DNA of 51,571 nt from NCBI GenBank assembly GCA_903891475.1, contig CAITEP010000019.1:1-51571 (forward strand), given 5' to 3'. A program made the position numbers and the translations under genes. A model generated the notes under the pieces. That model was not told the origin of the DNA, ran no database searches, and worked only from the letters and a program-made list of their open reading frames with translations. Numbering within the stretch: position 1 is the first letter of the stretch; each line of letters begins with the position of its first letter. Shown here piece after piece: positions 1 to 7,887 of this stretch. This stretch comes from an uncultured Mucilaginibacter sp. (GTDB taxonomy: Bacteria > Bacteroidota > Bacteroidia > Sphingobacteriales > Sphingobacteriaceae).

Positions 1-45
1 ACAGTTCAAACACGCCTTTTTTTGACGATTTCATATAACAAAAAA

Positions 46-73
46 AGCAAATTGAAATCAATTTCAATTTGCT
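46..73 (-). terminator. Palindromic hairpin, minus-strand terminator candidate
   Basis: Positions 46-58 (AGCAAATTGAAAT) are perfectly complementary to 61-73, with two bases between. Read on the minus strand the hairpin is followed by a run of seven T (the A run at 40-46 on plus). This looks like an intrinsic terminator for leftward transcription, possibly a second stop for the gene at 222-458 or for something antisense. The stem is AT-rich, so its strength is uncertain. Confidence 0.45.
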
Positions 74-167
74 CCTTATATCTTGTTGTAAAACAGATTA
101 TTACAAAGGTTTTACCAACTATTTTTGTCTATTAAATCTTTTTTAATAATAAAAGGATCTATTACAT

Positions 168-206
168 AAACTTATCTTACCAAACTAAGTTAAGTAAGAT
201 AAGTTT
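168..206 (-). terminator. Hairpin just downstream of the cytochrome b5-like gene
   Basis: The arms 168-180 (AAACTTATCTTAC) and 194-206 are exact reverse complements over 13 bp with a 13-base loop. The hairpin starts 16 bases past the stop of the minus-strand gene at 222-458, where a terminator is expected. On the minus strand it is followed only by a short, interrupted T stretch. On the plus strand the right arm runs into TTTTT, so it could act in both directions. Confidence 0.5.
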
Positions 207-221
207 TTAATATTTAGCTGA

Positions 222-458
222 TTAGGCAAGTCTACCAATAGCCTCATGATTGTCAAAAACCCATTCATCATGCGGGGCGTCTGCTAATTCAGCTGTTAAG
301 TCTTGCCCAGCCCAATGTTCGTAATGTTTACCGTTTTTCCATAAGCGGCTACGGCTCATATCGTAAATCAAACCCTTATAAGCCATCCAAATTTCGGGCT
401 TGTCTTGCCCGTTTCTCAATGCTAATTGCGATTTAGTATATACCGGTAATTCACTCAT
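222..458 (-). CDS. Cytochrome b5-like heme/steroid-binding domain protein
   Basis: A 78-residue soluble protein made of a single small domain. It resembles the compact bacterial cytochrome b5-like family often annotated as predicted heme/steroid-binding protein. Visible hallmarks are the start YTKSQLALRNGQDKPEIWMA, the AYKGLIYDMS strand, and LWKNGKHYEHWAGQDLT, where His and Gly residues replace the classical HPGG heme loop. The family is thought to bind heme or a related hydrophobic ligand; the ligand here cannot be read from sequence. There is no signal peptide, so it should be cytoplasmic. It lies directly downstream of the ECF sigma factor on the same strand, but a terminator-like hairpin (461-497) lies between them, so the two may be transcribed separately. 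Confidence 0.75.
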   Translation of the reverse strand: MSELPVYTKSQLALRNGQDKPEIWMAYKGLIYDMSRSRLWKNGKHYEHWAGQDLTAELADAPHDEWVFDNHEAIGRLA

Positions 459-460
459 AA

Positions 461-497
461 AATAAAAAAATCCCTCTGCAAATTAGCAAAGAGATTT
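461..497 (-). terminator. Intrinsic terminator of the sigma factor gene
   Basis: On the minus strand the RNA can fold 486-497 against 468-479 as a 12-bp stem with two G-U pairs and a six-base loop, followed at once by seven U (467-461). It lies 25 bases after the sigma factor stop and 3 bases before the start of the next minus-strand gene. It should therefore end the sigma transcript, or attenuate read-through into the cytochrome b5-like gene. Confidence 0.65.
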
Positions 498-521
498 CAT
501 AAAAATTATATGTTTTATTAT

Positions 522-1058
522 CTAATTTTCGGTGTATTTTGATTTTTTATTGCCTAAATCATAAGCCTTTAAACTTTTACGCAGCAATAAGCGGGCAACA
601 TGTATGCGTGTTTTTACAGTGCCTATCGGTACAGCCAAACTATCGGCAATTTCATTGTATTTATGTCCTTCGTAATACATGGTAAATGGCACATGATATT
701 TCGCTGGCAAAAGGTTTAAAGCATAATGCAAATCATTCATTACAAATTGGGCTTCACCATGGTTTACAGTAGCACTATACAATAGGTTCGGCGATGAAAT
801 TTCATCTGCCTTCACCACAAAATTGTTAGTTTTTACCATCCGGCGATAATTATTTATAAATGTATTTTTCATAATGGTATAAAGCCAACCTTTCAAGTTT
901 GTTCCTTCCTTAAACATATTGTAGTATGTTACTGCTTTAAGTAAGGTGTCTTGTACTAAATCATTAGCATCATCATTATCGGGCGTAAAATGTTGCGCGT
1001 ATAGCCTTAATGAGCTTACCTGTAGTAATACTTGGTTATTAAATGCTAATTTTTTCAT
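522..1058 (-). CDS. ECF-type RNA polymerase sigma factor
   Basis: A 178-residue sigma-70 family protein of extracytoplasmic-function size. Region 2 is visible at about residues 20-75 (DDANDLVQDTLLKA, then GTNLKGWLYTIMKNTFINNYRR, the -10 recognition helix and core-binding surface). Region 4 is at about 110-165, with the helix-turn-helix YNEIADSLAVPIGTVKTRIHVAR that reads the -35 element. There is no region 1.1 or 3, as expected for ECF factors. No anti-sigma factor gene is adjacent, so the inducing signal cannot be inferred. A 9-bp inverted repeat sits about 10 bases upstream of the start codon (1069-1090) and may be an operator or a leader hairpin. MurB is encoded upstream on the same strand, 224 bases away, and is probably a separate unit. 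Confidence 0.93.
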   Translation of the reverse strand: MKKLAFNNQVLLQVSSLRLYAQHFTPDNDDANDLVQDTLLKAVTYYNMFKEGTNLKGWLYTIMKNTFINNYRRMVKTNNFVVKADEISSPNLLYSATVNHGEAQFVMNDLHYALNLLPAKYHVPFTMYYEGHKYNEIADSLAVPIGTVKTRIHVARLLLRKSLKAYDLGNKKSKYTEN

Positions 1059-1068
1059 ATTTCAATGT

Positions 1069-1090
1069 TTTGTATAACAACTTATACAAA
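1069..1090 (-). promoter_or_regulatory. Inverted repeat upstream of the sigma factor start
   Basis: TTTGTATAA (1069-1077) and TTATACAAA (1082-1090) form a perfect 9-bp dyad with a CAAC spacer. On the minus strand it ends 10 bases before the ATG of the sigma factor. The placement fits a repressor or autoregulation operator, or an mRNA hairpin over the ribosome landing site. Only the symmetry is seen; the function is inferred. Confidence 0.4.
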
Positions 1091-1282
1091 CATGGTACCA
1101 CCAATACTTTAGGTTTTATTATATATTCTAAAATAGGAGATAATCAGAAAAAGAATTATATGTAATTAACTATATATAAGATCATTAAATTTATAATAGT
1201 AGCCAAAACTCTAATTAAACATAAATAGTAATTATTAAGTCATTTAAACTTTATAGCAAGAAAAGGCTTTTTTAAAATTAGA

Positions 1283-2302
1283 TTAAACAATTATGTTTAC
1301 TTCTCGTTGTAGTGAAACGCCAAATTTTGCGGACACAGTGTCTATTATTTGGGACGATAAGTCAAAAACTTCTAATCCGGTCGCACCTCCATGGTTTACA
1401 AGCACCAAGGCTTGATTTTTCCATGTGCCAGTATTTCCATGCACTTTACCTTTCCAGTCGCATTGTTCAATGAGCCAGCCCGCAGCAAGTTTAACTTGAT
1501 TTAATCCTGATGGGTACGACACAATATCGGGAAATTCCAATTTTAGCTTCTCAAATTGTTTCGAATCAATTATTGGGTTCTTAAAAAAGCTGCCTGCATT
1601 GCCTATAGTCATGGGATCGGGCAATTTAGCTACTCTTATATCAGCAACTACTTGCGAAATATCTTTTAAAGTTGGTTTAGTTATTCGTCTATTGGATAGC
1701 TCTTGTTCAATGGCACCATATTTTAAATTAAATTGCTTCTTTAATGAAAGCTTAAACACCACCGAAACAATTATATATTTATCTTTCAGCTCATTTTTAA
1801 ACACACTTTCGCGGTAGCCAAATTTACAGTCGGCATTTGTAAAAGTTTTAAAAGCACCAGTTTCAAGTTCATAAGCTAAGCAACTGTGAAATATGTCCTT
1901 AATCTCAACGCCATAGGCTCCTATATTTTGTATGGGCGATGCACCAACAGAACCCGGAATAAGGCTTAAATTTTCAATTCCACAAAAACCATTATCAACA
2001 CAATAATTTACAAAATCATTCCAAGCCTCACCCGCGCCTGCCTCAACAAAAACGGTATCATTATTAATAGTTTGTGTTATACCTTTAATGTTTATCCTAA
2101 TTACTAGTCCTTCAAAATTATTGATAAACAATACATTGCTCCCTCCACCTAAAACAAGTTTTTTTTCTTGCTTCCATTTTGTATCAGCAAACAATTCCGT
2201 CAATTCATCTTTGCTATTTATTTCAACAAAGTTTTTCGCGCATATTTCTATTCCAAAAGTATTATAATTCTTAAGGGAAACATTTTGGTGGATGTGTAGC
2301 AT
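1283..2302 (-). CDS. murB: UDP-N-acetylmuramate dehydrogenase (UDP-N-acetylenolpyruvoylglucosamine reductase)
   Basis: Reduces UDP-GlcNAc-enolpyruvate to UDP-MurNAc with NADPH and FAD, the second committed step of peptidoglycan precursor synthesis in the cytoplasm. The start at 2302 (MLHIHQN) is preferred over the upstream in-frame ATG at 2356, because family members begin just before the NTFG motif (here NYNTFGIE). That gives 339 residues, the normal length for the long, E. coli-type MurB. Visible motifs are the FAD-binding LGGGSN (51-56), GASPIQNIGAYG (120-131), YRES (163-166), GSFFKNP (237-243, with the proton-donor serine at 238) and the catalytic glutamate in the C-terminal LQREVN (334). 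It stands alone, away from other mur genes. The phosphoesterase gene is divergent, starting 178 bases away. Confidence 0.97.
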   Translation of the reverse strand: MLHIHQNVSLKNYNTFGIEICAKNFVEINSKDELTELFADTKWKQEKKLVLGGGSNVLFINNFEGLVIRINIKGITQTINNDTVFVEAGAGEAWNDFVNYCVDNGFCGIENLSLIPGSVGASPIQNIGAYGVEIKDIFHSCLAYELETGAFKTFTNADCKFGYRESVFKNELKDKYIIVSVVFKLSLKKQFNLKYGAIEQELSNRRITKPTLKDISQVVADIRVAKLPDPMTIGNAGSFFKNPIIDSKQFEKLKLEFPDIVSYPSGLNQVKLAAGWLIEQCDWKGKVHGNTGTWKNQALVLVNHGGATGLEVFDLSSQIIDTVSAKFGVSLQREVNIIV

Positions 2303-2452
2303 AATGGCGCTAATTTCGGAAAAATTGTTAAATCTTAGCCATATAGCCCATATCAAATTCTAAATGCGCTAGTTAAACATCAACTTCAAGCTACATTTAG
2401 TGAAAGTAACATTAAGTTTTTGTAAAGCCACCAAATGAACAAATGCAATTGT

Positions 2453-2460
2453 TACTTTTG
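2453..2460 (+). promoter_or_regulatory. Bacteroidota -7 promoter element candidate for the phosphoesterase gene
   Basis: TACTTTTG matches the Bacteroidota housekeeping -7 consensus TAnnTTTG. It lies 20 bases before the preferred ATG at 2480. Transcription would start near 2467, downstream of the alternative ATG at 2435, which supports the later start. No TTTG -33 box is seen at the usual distance, so the call is tentative. Confidence 0.4.
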
Positions 2461-2479
2461 GTTATCAATAAAACAAATC

Positions 2480-4915
2480 ATGAAACTTCGTTTATTATTG
2501 CTTTCCGCTTTGCTACTGATATTAAAATCCTCGCAAGCGCAGCTACCTGGCAAAATTGAAAAAACCGGTCAGGTAATATTACCCAATGGTTGGAAACTAA
2601 GTCCTGCGGGTACATATTTACCTTTGGGGGATTTACCATTGAACATGCAATTATCTGCCTCAGGAAAGTTGCTTGCGGTTACTAATAACGGACAAAGCAC
2701 CCAGTCAATACAATTAATAGATCCTGTAACACAAACAGAACTTGATAAAAAAATAGTAGGCAAATCATGGTACGGATTGGCATTTAGCCACGATGAAAAA
2801 AAATTATACGCCTCTGGTGGTAATGATAATTTTATTTTGTCTTTTGCTATCGAAAATAATAAGATCGGTAAAGCCGATACTATCAAATTTGGAAAGCCAT
2901 GGCCAACCAACAAGGTTTGTACCACTGGTATAGCGGTTAATAAAAACAACACCCAATTATATACTGTTACCAAGGAGGATAGTTCGCTTTATATAGTTGA
3001 CCTTGCAACTCGTAAAATATTAAAAAAGGTTAAGCTGGCTGCCGAGGCATATAGTTGCATTTTATCGCCCGATGAACAAACCCTTTATATTTCTATTTGG
3101 GGTGCCGAAGAAATTGCTGCTTATAATATTGCTAAAGGAACGATTTCTGAAATTGCCGCGGGAAGTCACCCAAACGAAATTATTTTGAATAAAAAGGGCT
3201 CTATTTTATTTGCAGCCAACGCTAATGATAATTCGGTTTCGGTAATTAACACACAAAACGGCAAAACTTTAGAAAGTTTATCAACAACCTTATACCCTAC
3301 AAAGTTAACAGGTTCAACAACAAATGGCTTAGCTTTATCTGCCGATGAAAAAACGCTCTATATTGCTAATGCAGATAACAATTGTTTAGCGGTTTTTGAT
3401 GTTAGCATACCCGGAAAAAGCCACAGTAAAGGATTTATCCCTGTAGGTTGGTATCCAACCAATGTAAAAACTTTGGGAAATAAAATATTGGTTGCCAATG
3501 GCAAAGGTTATACTTCAATGGCCAACCCGCAAGGTCCGCAACCCGTAAAAAAAGCCGATAACAGCGGATATAAAAAAGGAGCTACACCTGGAAGGAGTCA
3601 ATACATTGGCGGATTATTTTGGGGTACTTTATCATTTATACCTACTCCAGATGAAAAACAGCTAAAAGCCTATACAGACCAAGTTTATGATAATACGCCC
3701 TTTAATAACAAGATAGCAACTGTTGCTGAGGGTGAAGAAGGCAACCCGATACCACGTAAAATGAGTGATAAATCGCCTATTAAATACGTGTTTTACATTA
3801 TTAAGGAAAACCGCACCTACGACCAAGTGCTTGGCGATATGCCACAAGGAAACGGCGATACCTCATTATGCATTTTTGGCAATAAGGTAACGCCTAACCA
3901 CCATGCCATTGCTAATGATTTTGTTTTGTTGGACAATTTTTATGTAGATGCCGAAGTTAGTGCCGATGGACATAATTGGAGCACAGCCGCATATTCAACT
4001 GATTTTGTGGAAAAAACTTGGCCAACAGGTTATGGCGGTCGTGGTGGTAACTATGACTCGGAAGGAACCAGAAAAATTGGCGATCCTAAAGAAGGTTATA
4101 TTTGGGACTATTGTAACCGTGCTGGGGTAAGCTATCGCACTTATGGTGAATTTGTAGATGATGGTAAGCCAAATATTAAATCCTTAGAGGGTCATTATTG
4201 CGCTAACTCACCCGGATTCGACCTATCAGTTACTGATATAAAAAGAACAGAAATTTGGGCGCACGATCTGGATTCGCTTATAAAAATCAATGCTGTACCA
4301 CATTTTAATTCTATTCGCATATCAAACGACCATACCAGCGGACAAAGTAAAGGTGAACTTACACCAACCTCAATGGTTGCTGATAACGACCAAGGAATAG
4401 GGCGTTTTTTAGAACATTTATCAAAAAGCTCTATTTGGAATGAATCGGTAGTTTTTATTTTGGAGGATGACGCTCAAAACGGTCCCGACCATATTGATGC
4501 GCACCGTTCACCAGTGTTTGTTGCCGGACCGTATGTCAAGCGAAATGCTGTAATACACGATATGTATTCAACATCTGGCGTTTTACGTACCATAGAGCTA
4601 ATTTTAGGTTTACCACCAATGAGCCAATATGATGCCGCGGCACTCCCTCTTTACAAATGCTTTACAAGTGAGGCTGATACTACAGTTTATATCAATAAAC
4701 CAGCTCAAGTAAGTTTAGACCAACACAATCTGGCTGATAATGAAAGCAGTAAACGTTCAAAAAAATTCAATTTCGCAAAGGCAGATGCTGTTCCTGATTT
4801 TGATTTGAATGAAATTATTTGGAAATCGGTAAAAGGTGAAGATGCCAAAATGCCGGCACCAAACCGTAGCGCATTTGTGATTTTAGAGAAAAAGAAGAAA
4901 GAAGATTTAGATTAA
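2480..4915 (+). CDS. Secreted YncE-like beta-propeller / phosphoesterase fusion protein
   Basis: An exported protein of 811 residues. The start at 2480 gives a clean signal peptide (MKLRLLLLSALLLILKSSQA, cleavage near residue 20); the ATG at 2435 adds 15 non-signal residues. Residues about 30-400 are a repeated beta-propeller of the YncE/YVTN type, with recurring units such as GLAFSHDEKKLYASGG and GLALSADEKTLYIANA. Residues about 435-770 match the PF04185 phosphoesterase family (phospholipase C / acid phosphatase AcpA type), with IIKENRTYDQVLGD at the metal site, SADGHNWS, and FILEDDAQNGPDHIDAHRSP near the end. It is likely a periplasmic or surface phosphatase or phosphodiesterase; the substrate is unknown. 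It is monocistronic, closed by the hairpin at 4937-4974. Confidence 0.87.
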   Translation: MKLRLLLLSALLLILKSSQAQLPGKIEKTGQVILPNGWKLSPAGTYLPLGDLPLNMQLSASGKLLAVTNNGQSTQSIQLIDPVTQTELDKKIVGKSWYGLAFSHDEKKLYASGGNDNFILSFAIENNKIGKADTIKFGKPWPTNKVCTTGIAVNKNNTQLYTVTKEDSSLYIVDLATRKILKKVKLAAEAYSCILSPDEQTLYISIWGAEEIAAYNIAKGTISEIAAGSHPNEIILNKKGSILFAANANDNSVSVINTQNGKTLESLSTTLYPTKLTGSTTNGLALSADEKTLYIANADNNCLAVFDVSIPGKSHSKGFIPVGWYPTNVKTLGNKILVANGKGYTSMANPQGPQPVKKADNSGYKKGATPGRSQYIGGLFWGTLSFIPTPDEKQLKAYTDQVYDNTPFNNKIATVAEGEEGNPIPRKMSDKSPIKYVFYIIKENRTYDQVLGDMPQGNGDTSLCIFGNKVTPNHHAIANDFVLLDNFYVDAEVSADGHNWSTAAYSTDFVEKTWPTGYGGRGGNYDSEGTRKIGDPKEGYIWDYCNRAGVSYRTYGEFVDDGKPNIKSLEGHYCANSPGFDLSVTDIKRTEIWAHDLDSLIKINAVPHFNSIRISNDHTSGQSKGELTPTSMVADNDQGIGRFLEHLSKSSIWNESVVFILEDDAQNGPDHIDAHRSPVFVAGPYVKRNAVIHDMYSTSGVLRTIELILGLPPMSQYDAAALPLYKCFTSEADTTVYINKPAQVSLDQHNLADNESSKRSKKFNFAKADAVPDFDLNEIIWKSVKGEDAKMPAPNRSAFVILEKKKKEDLD

Positions 4916-4936
4916 GTTTAGGCCTGCTTTAATTTT

Positions 4937-4980
4937 AAATGCCAATAAATTTGAACAAAAAGTTATTGGCATTTTACTTT
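4937..4980 (+). terminator. Intrinsic terminator after the phosphoesterase gene
   Basis: AAATGCCAATAA (4937-4948) pairs perfectly with 4963-4974 over 12 bp around a 14-base loop, and TTACTTT follows. It lies 22 bases after the stop codon. The rest of the gap up to 5173 is AT-rich, and I see no further gene in it. Confidence 0.7.
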
Positions 4981-5173
4981 TCACAGTATTTGGAGTCTAC
5001 AATTAAACCTTTTATGGTTAAACCATAACAAAAACCATAAGGTTTACGTTTATTATTGTTTTTATTTGATAATATTGATAGTAATTTAGTAATTCGTATA
5101 TAAAAGTGTTGGCTCCGCGCTTAATAATAAAACCAGACAGTCTTGAGGAGCTCAAGCAAAAAAATCTATAAAT

Positions 5174-6082
5174 ATGAAAATATTAATTGCATTTCTTTTA
5201 ATCGGTTCAGCTTTAACAAGTTTTGGTCAAACAAGCATTCAACATCTTAAGAAAGGAAATGCTAGGGCAAAATTGAATGATAATAAAGGCGCATTAGCCG
5301 AATACACCAAAGCTTTAGTGATTGACCCAACCAATTCTGTAGCCTATTTTAAGCGTGGCGATATAAAATATAAAATGCAAGACTTACCAGGTGCTATTGA
5401 CGACTTTGGTAAGGCAATTGAAATTAATAAAACCTATTTGGAGGCCTATGTTTATAGGGCAACTGTTAGAACTGAAACTAAAGATTTTGCTGGAGCAGTT
5501 AGTGATTATGATTTTGTAATAACAGCCAAACCAACCGATATTGATAGCTATTTAAAGCGTGGAGCCGCAAAAAAAGAGCTTAAAAACCTGCCAGGTGCGT
5601 TGGCCGATTTTAATTTTGTACTATCGGTTGCGCCAACTAATGATGCTGCTTTTGCTAGCCGAGCCGATGTAAAGAATGATATGAAAGATTATAACGGAGC
5701 AATGGACGATTGCAATAAAGCGATAAGCCTTAACCCTAAAAATACGGATGCATACATGGAGCGTGGGTTGTCAAAATATTATCTTAAAAGCTATCAGGCC
5801 GCCATTGCCGACTACAATTTTGTAATAGAAAACGACCCAGATAATGGAATAGTATATTTTAATAGAGGCCTTGCTAAAGTTAACTTATATGATTATCGAG
5901 GTGCTATTTTAGATTGTGATAAAGCTTTGGAATTTAATCCAAAATGGGCTGATGTGTTTTCATTAAGAGGAGATATGAAGCTTGTGATAAAAGACAAAGA
6001 AGGTGCCTGTGTTGACTGGAGTAAAGCTGGTGCTTTGGGCAGGGCCGATGCTTATGATAAGATTAAGAAAAATTGTAATTAA
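5174..6082 (+). CDS. Exported tetratricopeptide-repeat protein
   Basis: A 302-residue protein with an N-terminal signal peptide (MKILIAFLLIGSALTSFG, cleavage just before QTS). It then consists almost entirely of about seven to eight 34-residue TPR units spanning about residues 22-290. Repeated signatures include AYFKRGDIKYKMQDLPGAIDDFGKAIEIN and AYVYRATVRTETKDFAGAVSDY. No enzymatic domain is present. TPR arrays of this kind act as protein-protein scaffolds in the periplasm; the partner is unknown. Its nearest neighbour, the epimerase-like gene 41 bases downstream, could be co-transcribed, but no functional link is evident. Confidence 0.88.
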   Translation: MKILIAFLLIGSALTSFGQTSIQHLKKGNARAKLNDNKGALAEYTKALVIDPTNSVAYFKRGDIKYKMQDLPGAIDDFGKAIEINKTYLEAYVYRATVRTETKDFAGAVSDYDFVITAKPTDIDSYLKRGAAKKELKNLPGALADFNFVLSVAPTNDAAFASRADVKNDMKDYNGAMDDCNKAISLNPKNTDAYMERGLSKYYLKSYQAAIADYNFVIENDPDNGIVYFNRGLAKVNLYDYRGAILDCDKALEFNPKWADVFSLRGDMKLVIKDKEGACVDWSKAGALGRADAYDKIKKNCN

Positions 6083-6123
6083 AAACTATTTCCTAGTTTC
6101 AAAAAGATAAATACCAATTATTA

Positions 6124-6990
6124 ATGACCGTATTAGAGAACGACTTTTTAAAGGTTGCTTTTGATAAAAAAGGTGCCCAACTTACCTCCTTATTTTGTAA
6201 AACAACACATACCGAACATTTATGGCAAGCCGATAAAAATATATGGGGTTGGCATGCGCCAAATCTGTTCCCTATTGTTGGAGCCTTAATAAACGATGAG
6301 TTACTAGTTGAAGGTAAAACTTACAAAATGGCTAGGCATGGTTTTGCAAGGAACAGCAACTTCACCTTACTTGAAAGCGGAAATAATACCATTACATATT
6401 CATTACCTTATAGTGAAGATACGCTAGCTGCTTATCCATACAAGTTTGATTTTCAAGTAATATATACTTTGATTGATAATGCCTTACGGATGACCTACAA
6501 ACTAATTAATCTTGATACAAAAACAATTTACTTTTCGGTAGGCGGTCACCCTGCATTTAGTGTTCCTTTCCATAAAGGCGAAAATTATGAAGATTATTAC
6601 CTGGAATTTGAAGCCGATGAACACTTTGACACCCATTTATTAGCTCCAGAAGGTTTTTTTAATGGAGAGACGCTTCCTATCCCAACCCCAAACAGAAAAC
6701 TATATCTTTCAAAAAACATGTTTGATAATGACGCCTTGGTTTTCAAAAATCTACAATCACGCCAGTTAAGTATTAAAAGCGACAAGCATACACAATCATT
6801 ATCAGTTGAATTTCCACATTTTAATTACTTGGGTATTTGGGCCAAAGGTGGTGGCGACTTTGTATGTATTGAACCTTGGCTTGGTTGCGCCGATACTGTT
6901 AACAAGCATAATGATATTAGTAAAAAAGAAGCTATCCAACAACTTAAAATTGGACATGTTTTCGAAGCCTCTATTTATATGAGTGTTTAA
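6124..6990 (+). CDS. Aldose 1-epimerase family protein
   Basis: A 288-residue cytoplasmic protein of the galactose mutarotase-like beta-sandwich superfamily, in the LacX/YeaD-like branch rather than true GalM. Visible family features are the start FLKVAFDKKGAQLTSL, the substrate-pocket RHGFARN (about residue 70), GGHPAFSVPF (about 140, with a conserved His), and the C-terminal CIEPWLGCADTVN, which carries the glutamate expected to be the catalytic base. Family members interconvert anomers of aldoses or of hexose-6-phosphates; the exact sugar is not predictable. There is no signal peptide. The gene is convergent with the minus-strand gene at 7083; the 92-base gap shows no strong terminator. 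Confidence 0.87.
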   Translation: MTVLENDFLKVAFDKKGAQLTSLFCKTTHTEHLWQADKNIWGWHAPNLFPIVGALINDELLVEGKTYKMARHGFARNSNFTLLESGNNTITYSLPYSEDTLAAYPYKFDFQVIYTLIDNALRMTYKLINLDTKTIYFSVGGHPAFSVPFHKGENYEDYYLEFEADEHFDTHLLAPEGFFNGETLPIPTPNRKLYLSKNMFDNDALVFKNLQSRQLSIKSDKHTQSLSVEFPHFNYLGIWAKGGGDFVCIEPWLGCADTVNKHNDISKKEAIQQLKIGHVFEASIYMSV

Positions 6991-7082
6991 TCCGTATAGT
7001 TTTGAGAATACAAGTTGTGCCTTAATTGGTTAAGATTTCTGTAATGTATAAAACGACTCTTTATCTAATTTTAGGAGATGTC

Positions 7083-7838
7083 TTATACAATAATTCTTCT
7101 TATTTCCTCTTTAGTTTTAGAAAACCAAATACCGTTTGCTTTTCTTTCCATTCTGCTGAGGTGGGGCTCTTCGGTTAAAATTTCATTTAAAATATCGTAT
7201 GCCTCTTGATGACGGTTATTACGTAATAAAAACAAACCATATTCGTACCTATGCTCGTAATAGGAAAAACGTCCTTTCATTATCTTAAACTCCTTTTCAG
7301 CAGCCGTGATTTCACCTAAATTTTCAAGTGCTTTGGCATAGGTTAAATGAGCCTTTGAACGAGTAAACTGAGTTAAGTGGTATATCTTTTTTGCTATTGG
7401 TGGTATTTGCTCATATTGACCATCATCGTAATAGGCGATAATTAATTGGGCCAACACGTGCTCATTTTCGGCAAAGGCGCCGCTTAAACTATTTTTATAT
7501 AAATCAATAGCTTTAGTGGTTTGTCTGGATGCGAGGTAAGCATCAGCCAATTTAACTTTATTGGCAAAAGTATTGGTAAACTGAAGGTCATCCTCCATTT
7601 TTTTTATTTTACCTGCAGGGTTAATAACAGCACCAATATCAATGGTTGATTTGTTTAAACGCCAACTCGGCAATACCTCGCTGTATAAATAAATAAGGCC
7701 ACCAATAAAGGGTAAAAATATAATGAGGTATATCCATTTGTTTAGGGTACCCCTGCGATAACTATGAAAAGCGCAAAATGCTTGTAAGGCAATAACAATA
7801 TAATAATAATTACCCACTAAGCCGAAAAGATAGCCCAT
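7083..7838 (-). CDS. Membrane-anchored TPR-like protein with PLDc_N-type N-terminus
   Basis: A 251-residue protein. Two hydrophobic segments lie at about residues 8-25 and 35-55. The second reads WIYLIIFLPFIGGLIYLYSE, like the short PLDc_N (phospholipase D-nuclease N-terminal) transmembrane hairpin. Residues about 85-240 form helical repeats resembling degenerate TPRs (KVKLADAYLASRQTTKAIDLY, HRYEYGLFLLRNNRHQEAYDIL). There is no phospholipase HKD motif, so this is not a cardiolipin synthase. The job is unknown; a membrane-bound adaptor is the plain reading. It lies 49 bases downstream of no same-strand gene start other than its own promoter region; the GH35 gene ends just upstream at 7888 and could be co-transcribed. 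Confidence 0.75.
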   Translation of the reverse strand: MGYLFGLVGNYYYIVIALQAFCAFHSYRRGTLNKWIYLIIFLPFIGGLIYLYSEVLPSWRLNKSTIDIGAVINPAGKIKKMEDDLQFTNTFANKVKLADAYLASRQTTKAIDLYKNSLSGAFAENEHVLAQLIIAYYDDGQYEQIPPIAKKIYHLTQFTRSKAHLTYAKALENLGEITAAEKEFKIMKGRFSYYEHRYEYGLFLLRNNRHQEAYDILNEILTEEPHLSRMERKANGIWFSKTKEEIRRIIV

Positions 7839-7887
7839 AAACTATTAGGTTAAATTGATAAGTAATGTCAAATATATTAAAACCAAA

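Noticed and set aside
7083..7838. Cardiolipin synthase
   Set aside because: Only the N-terminal hydrophobic hairpin is similar; both HKD catalytic motifs are missing.
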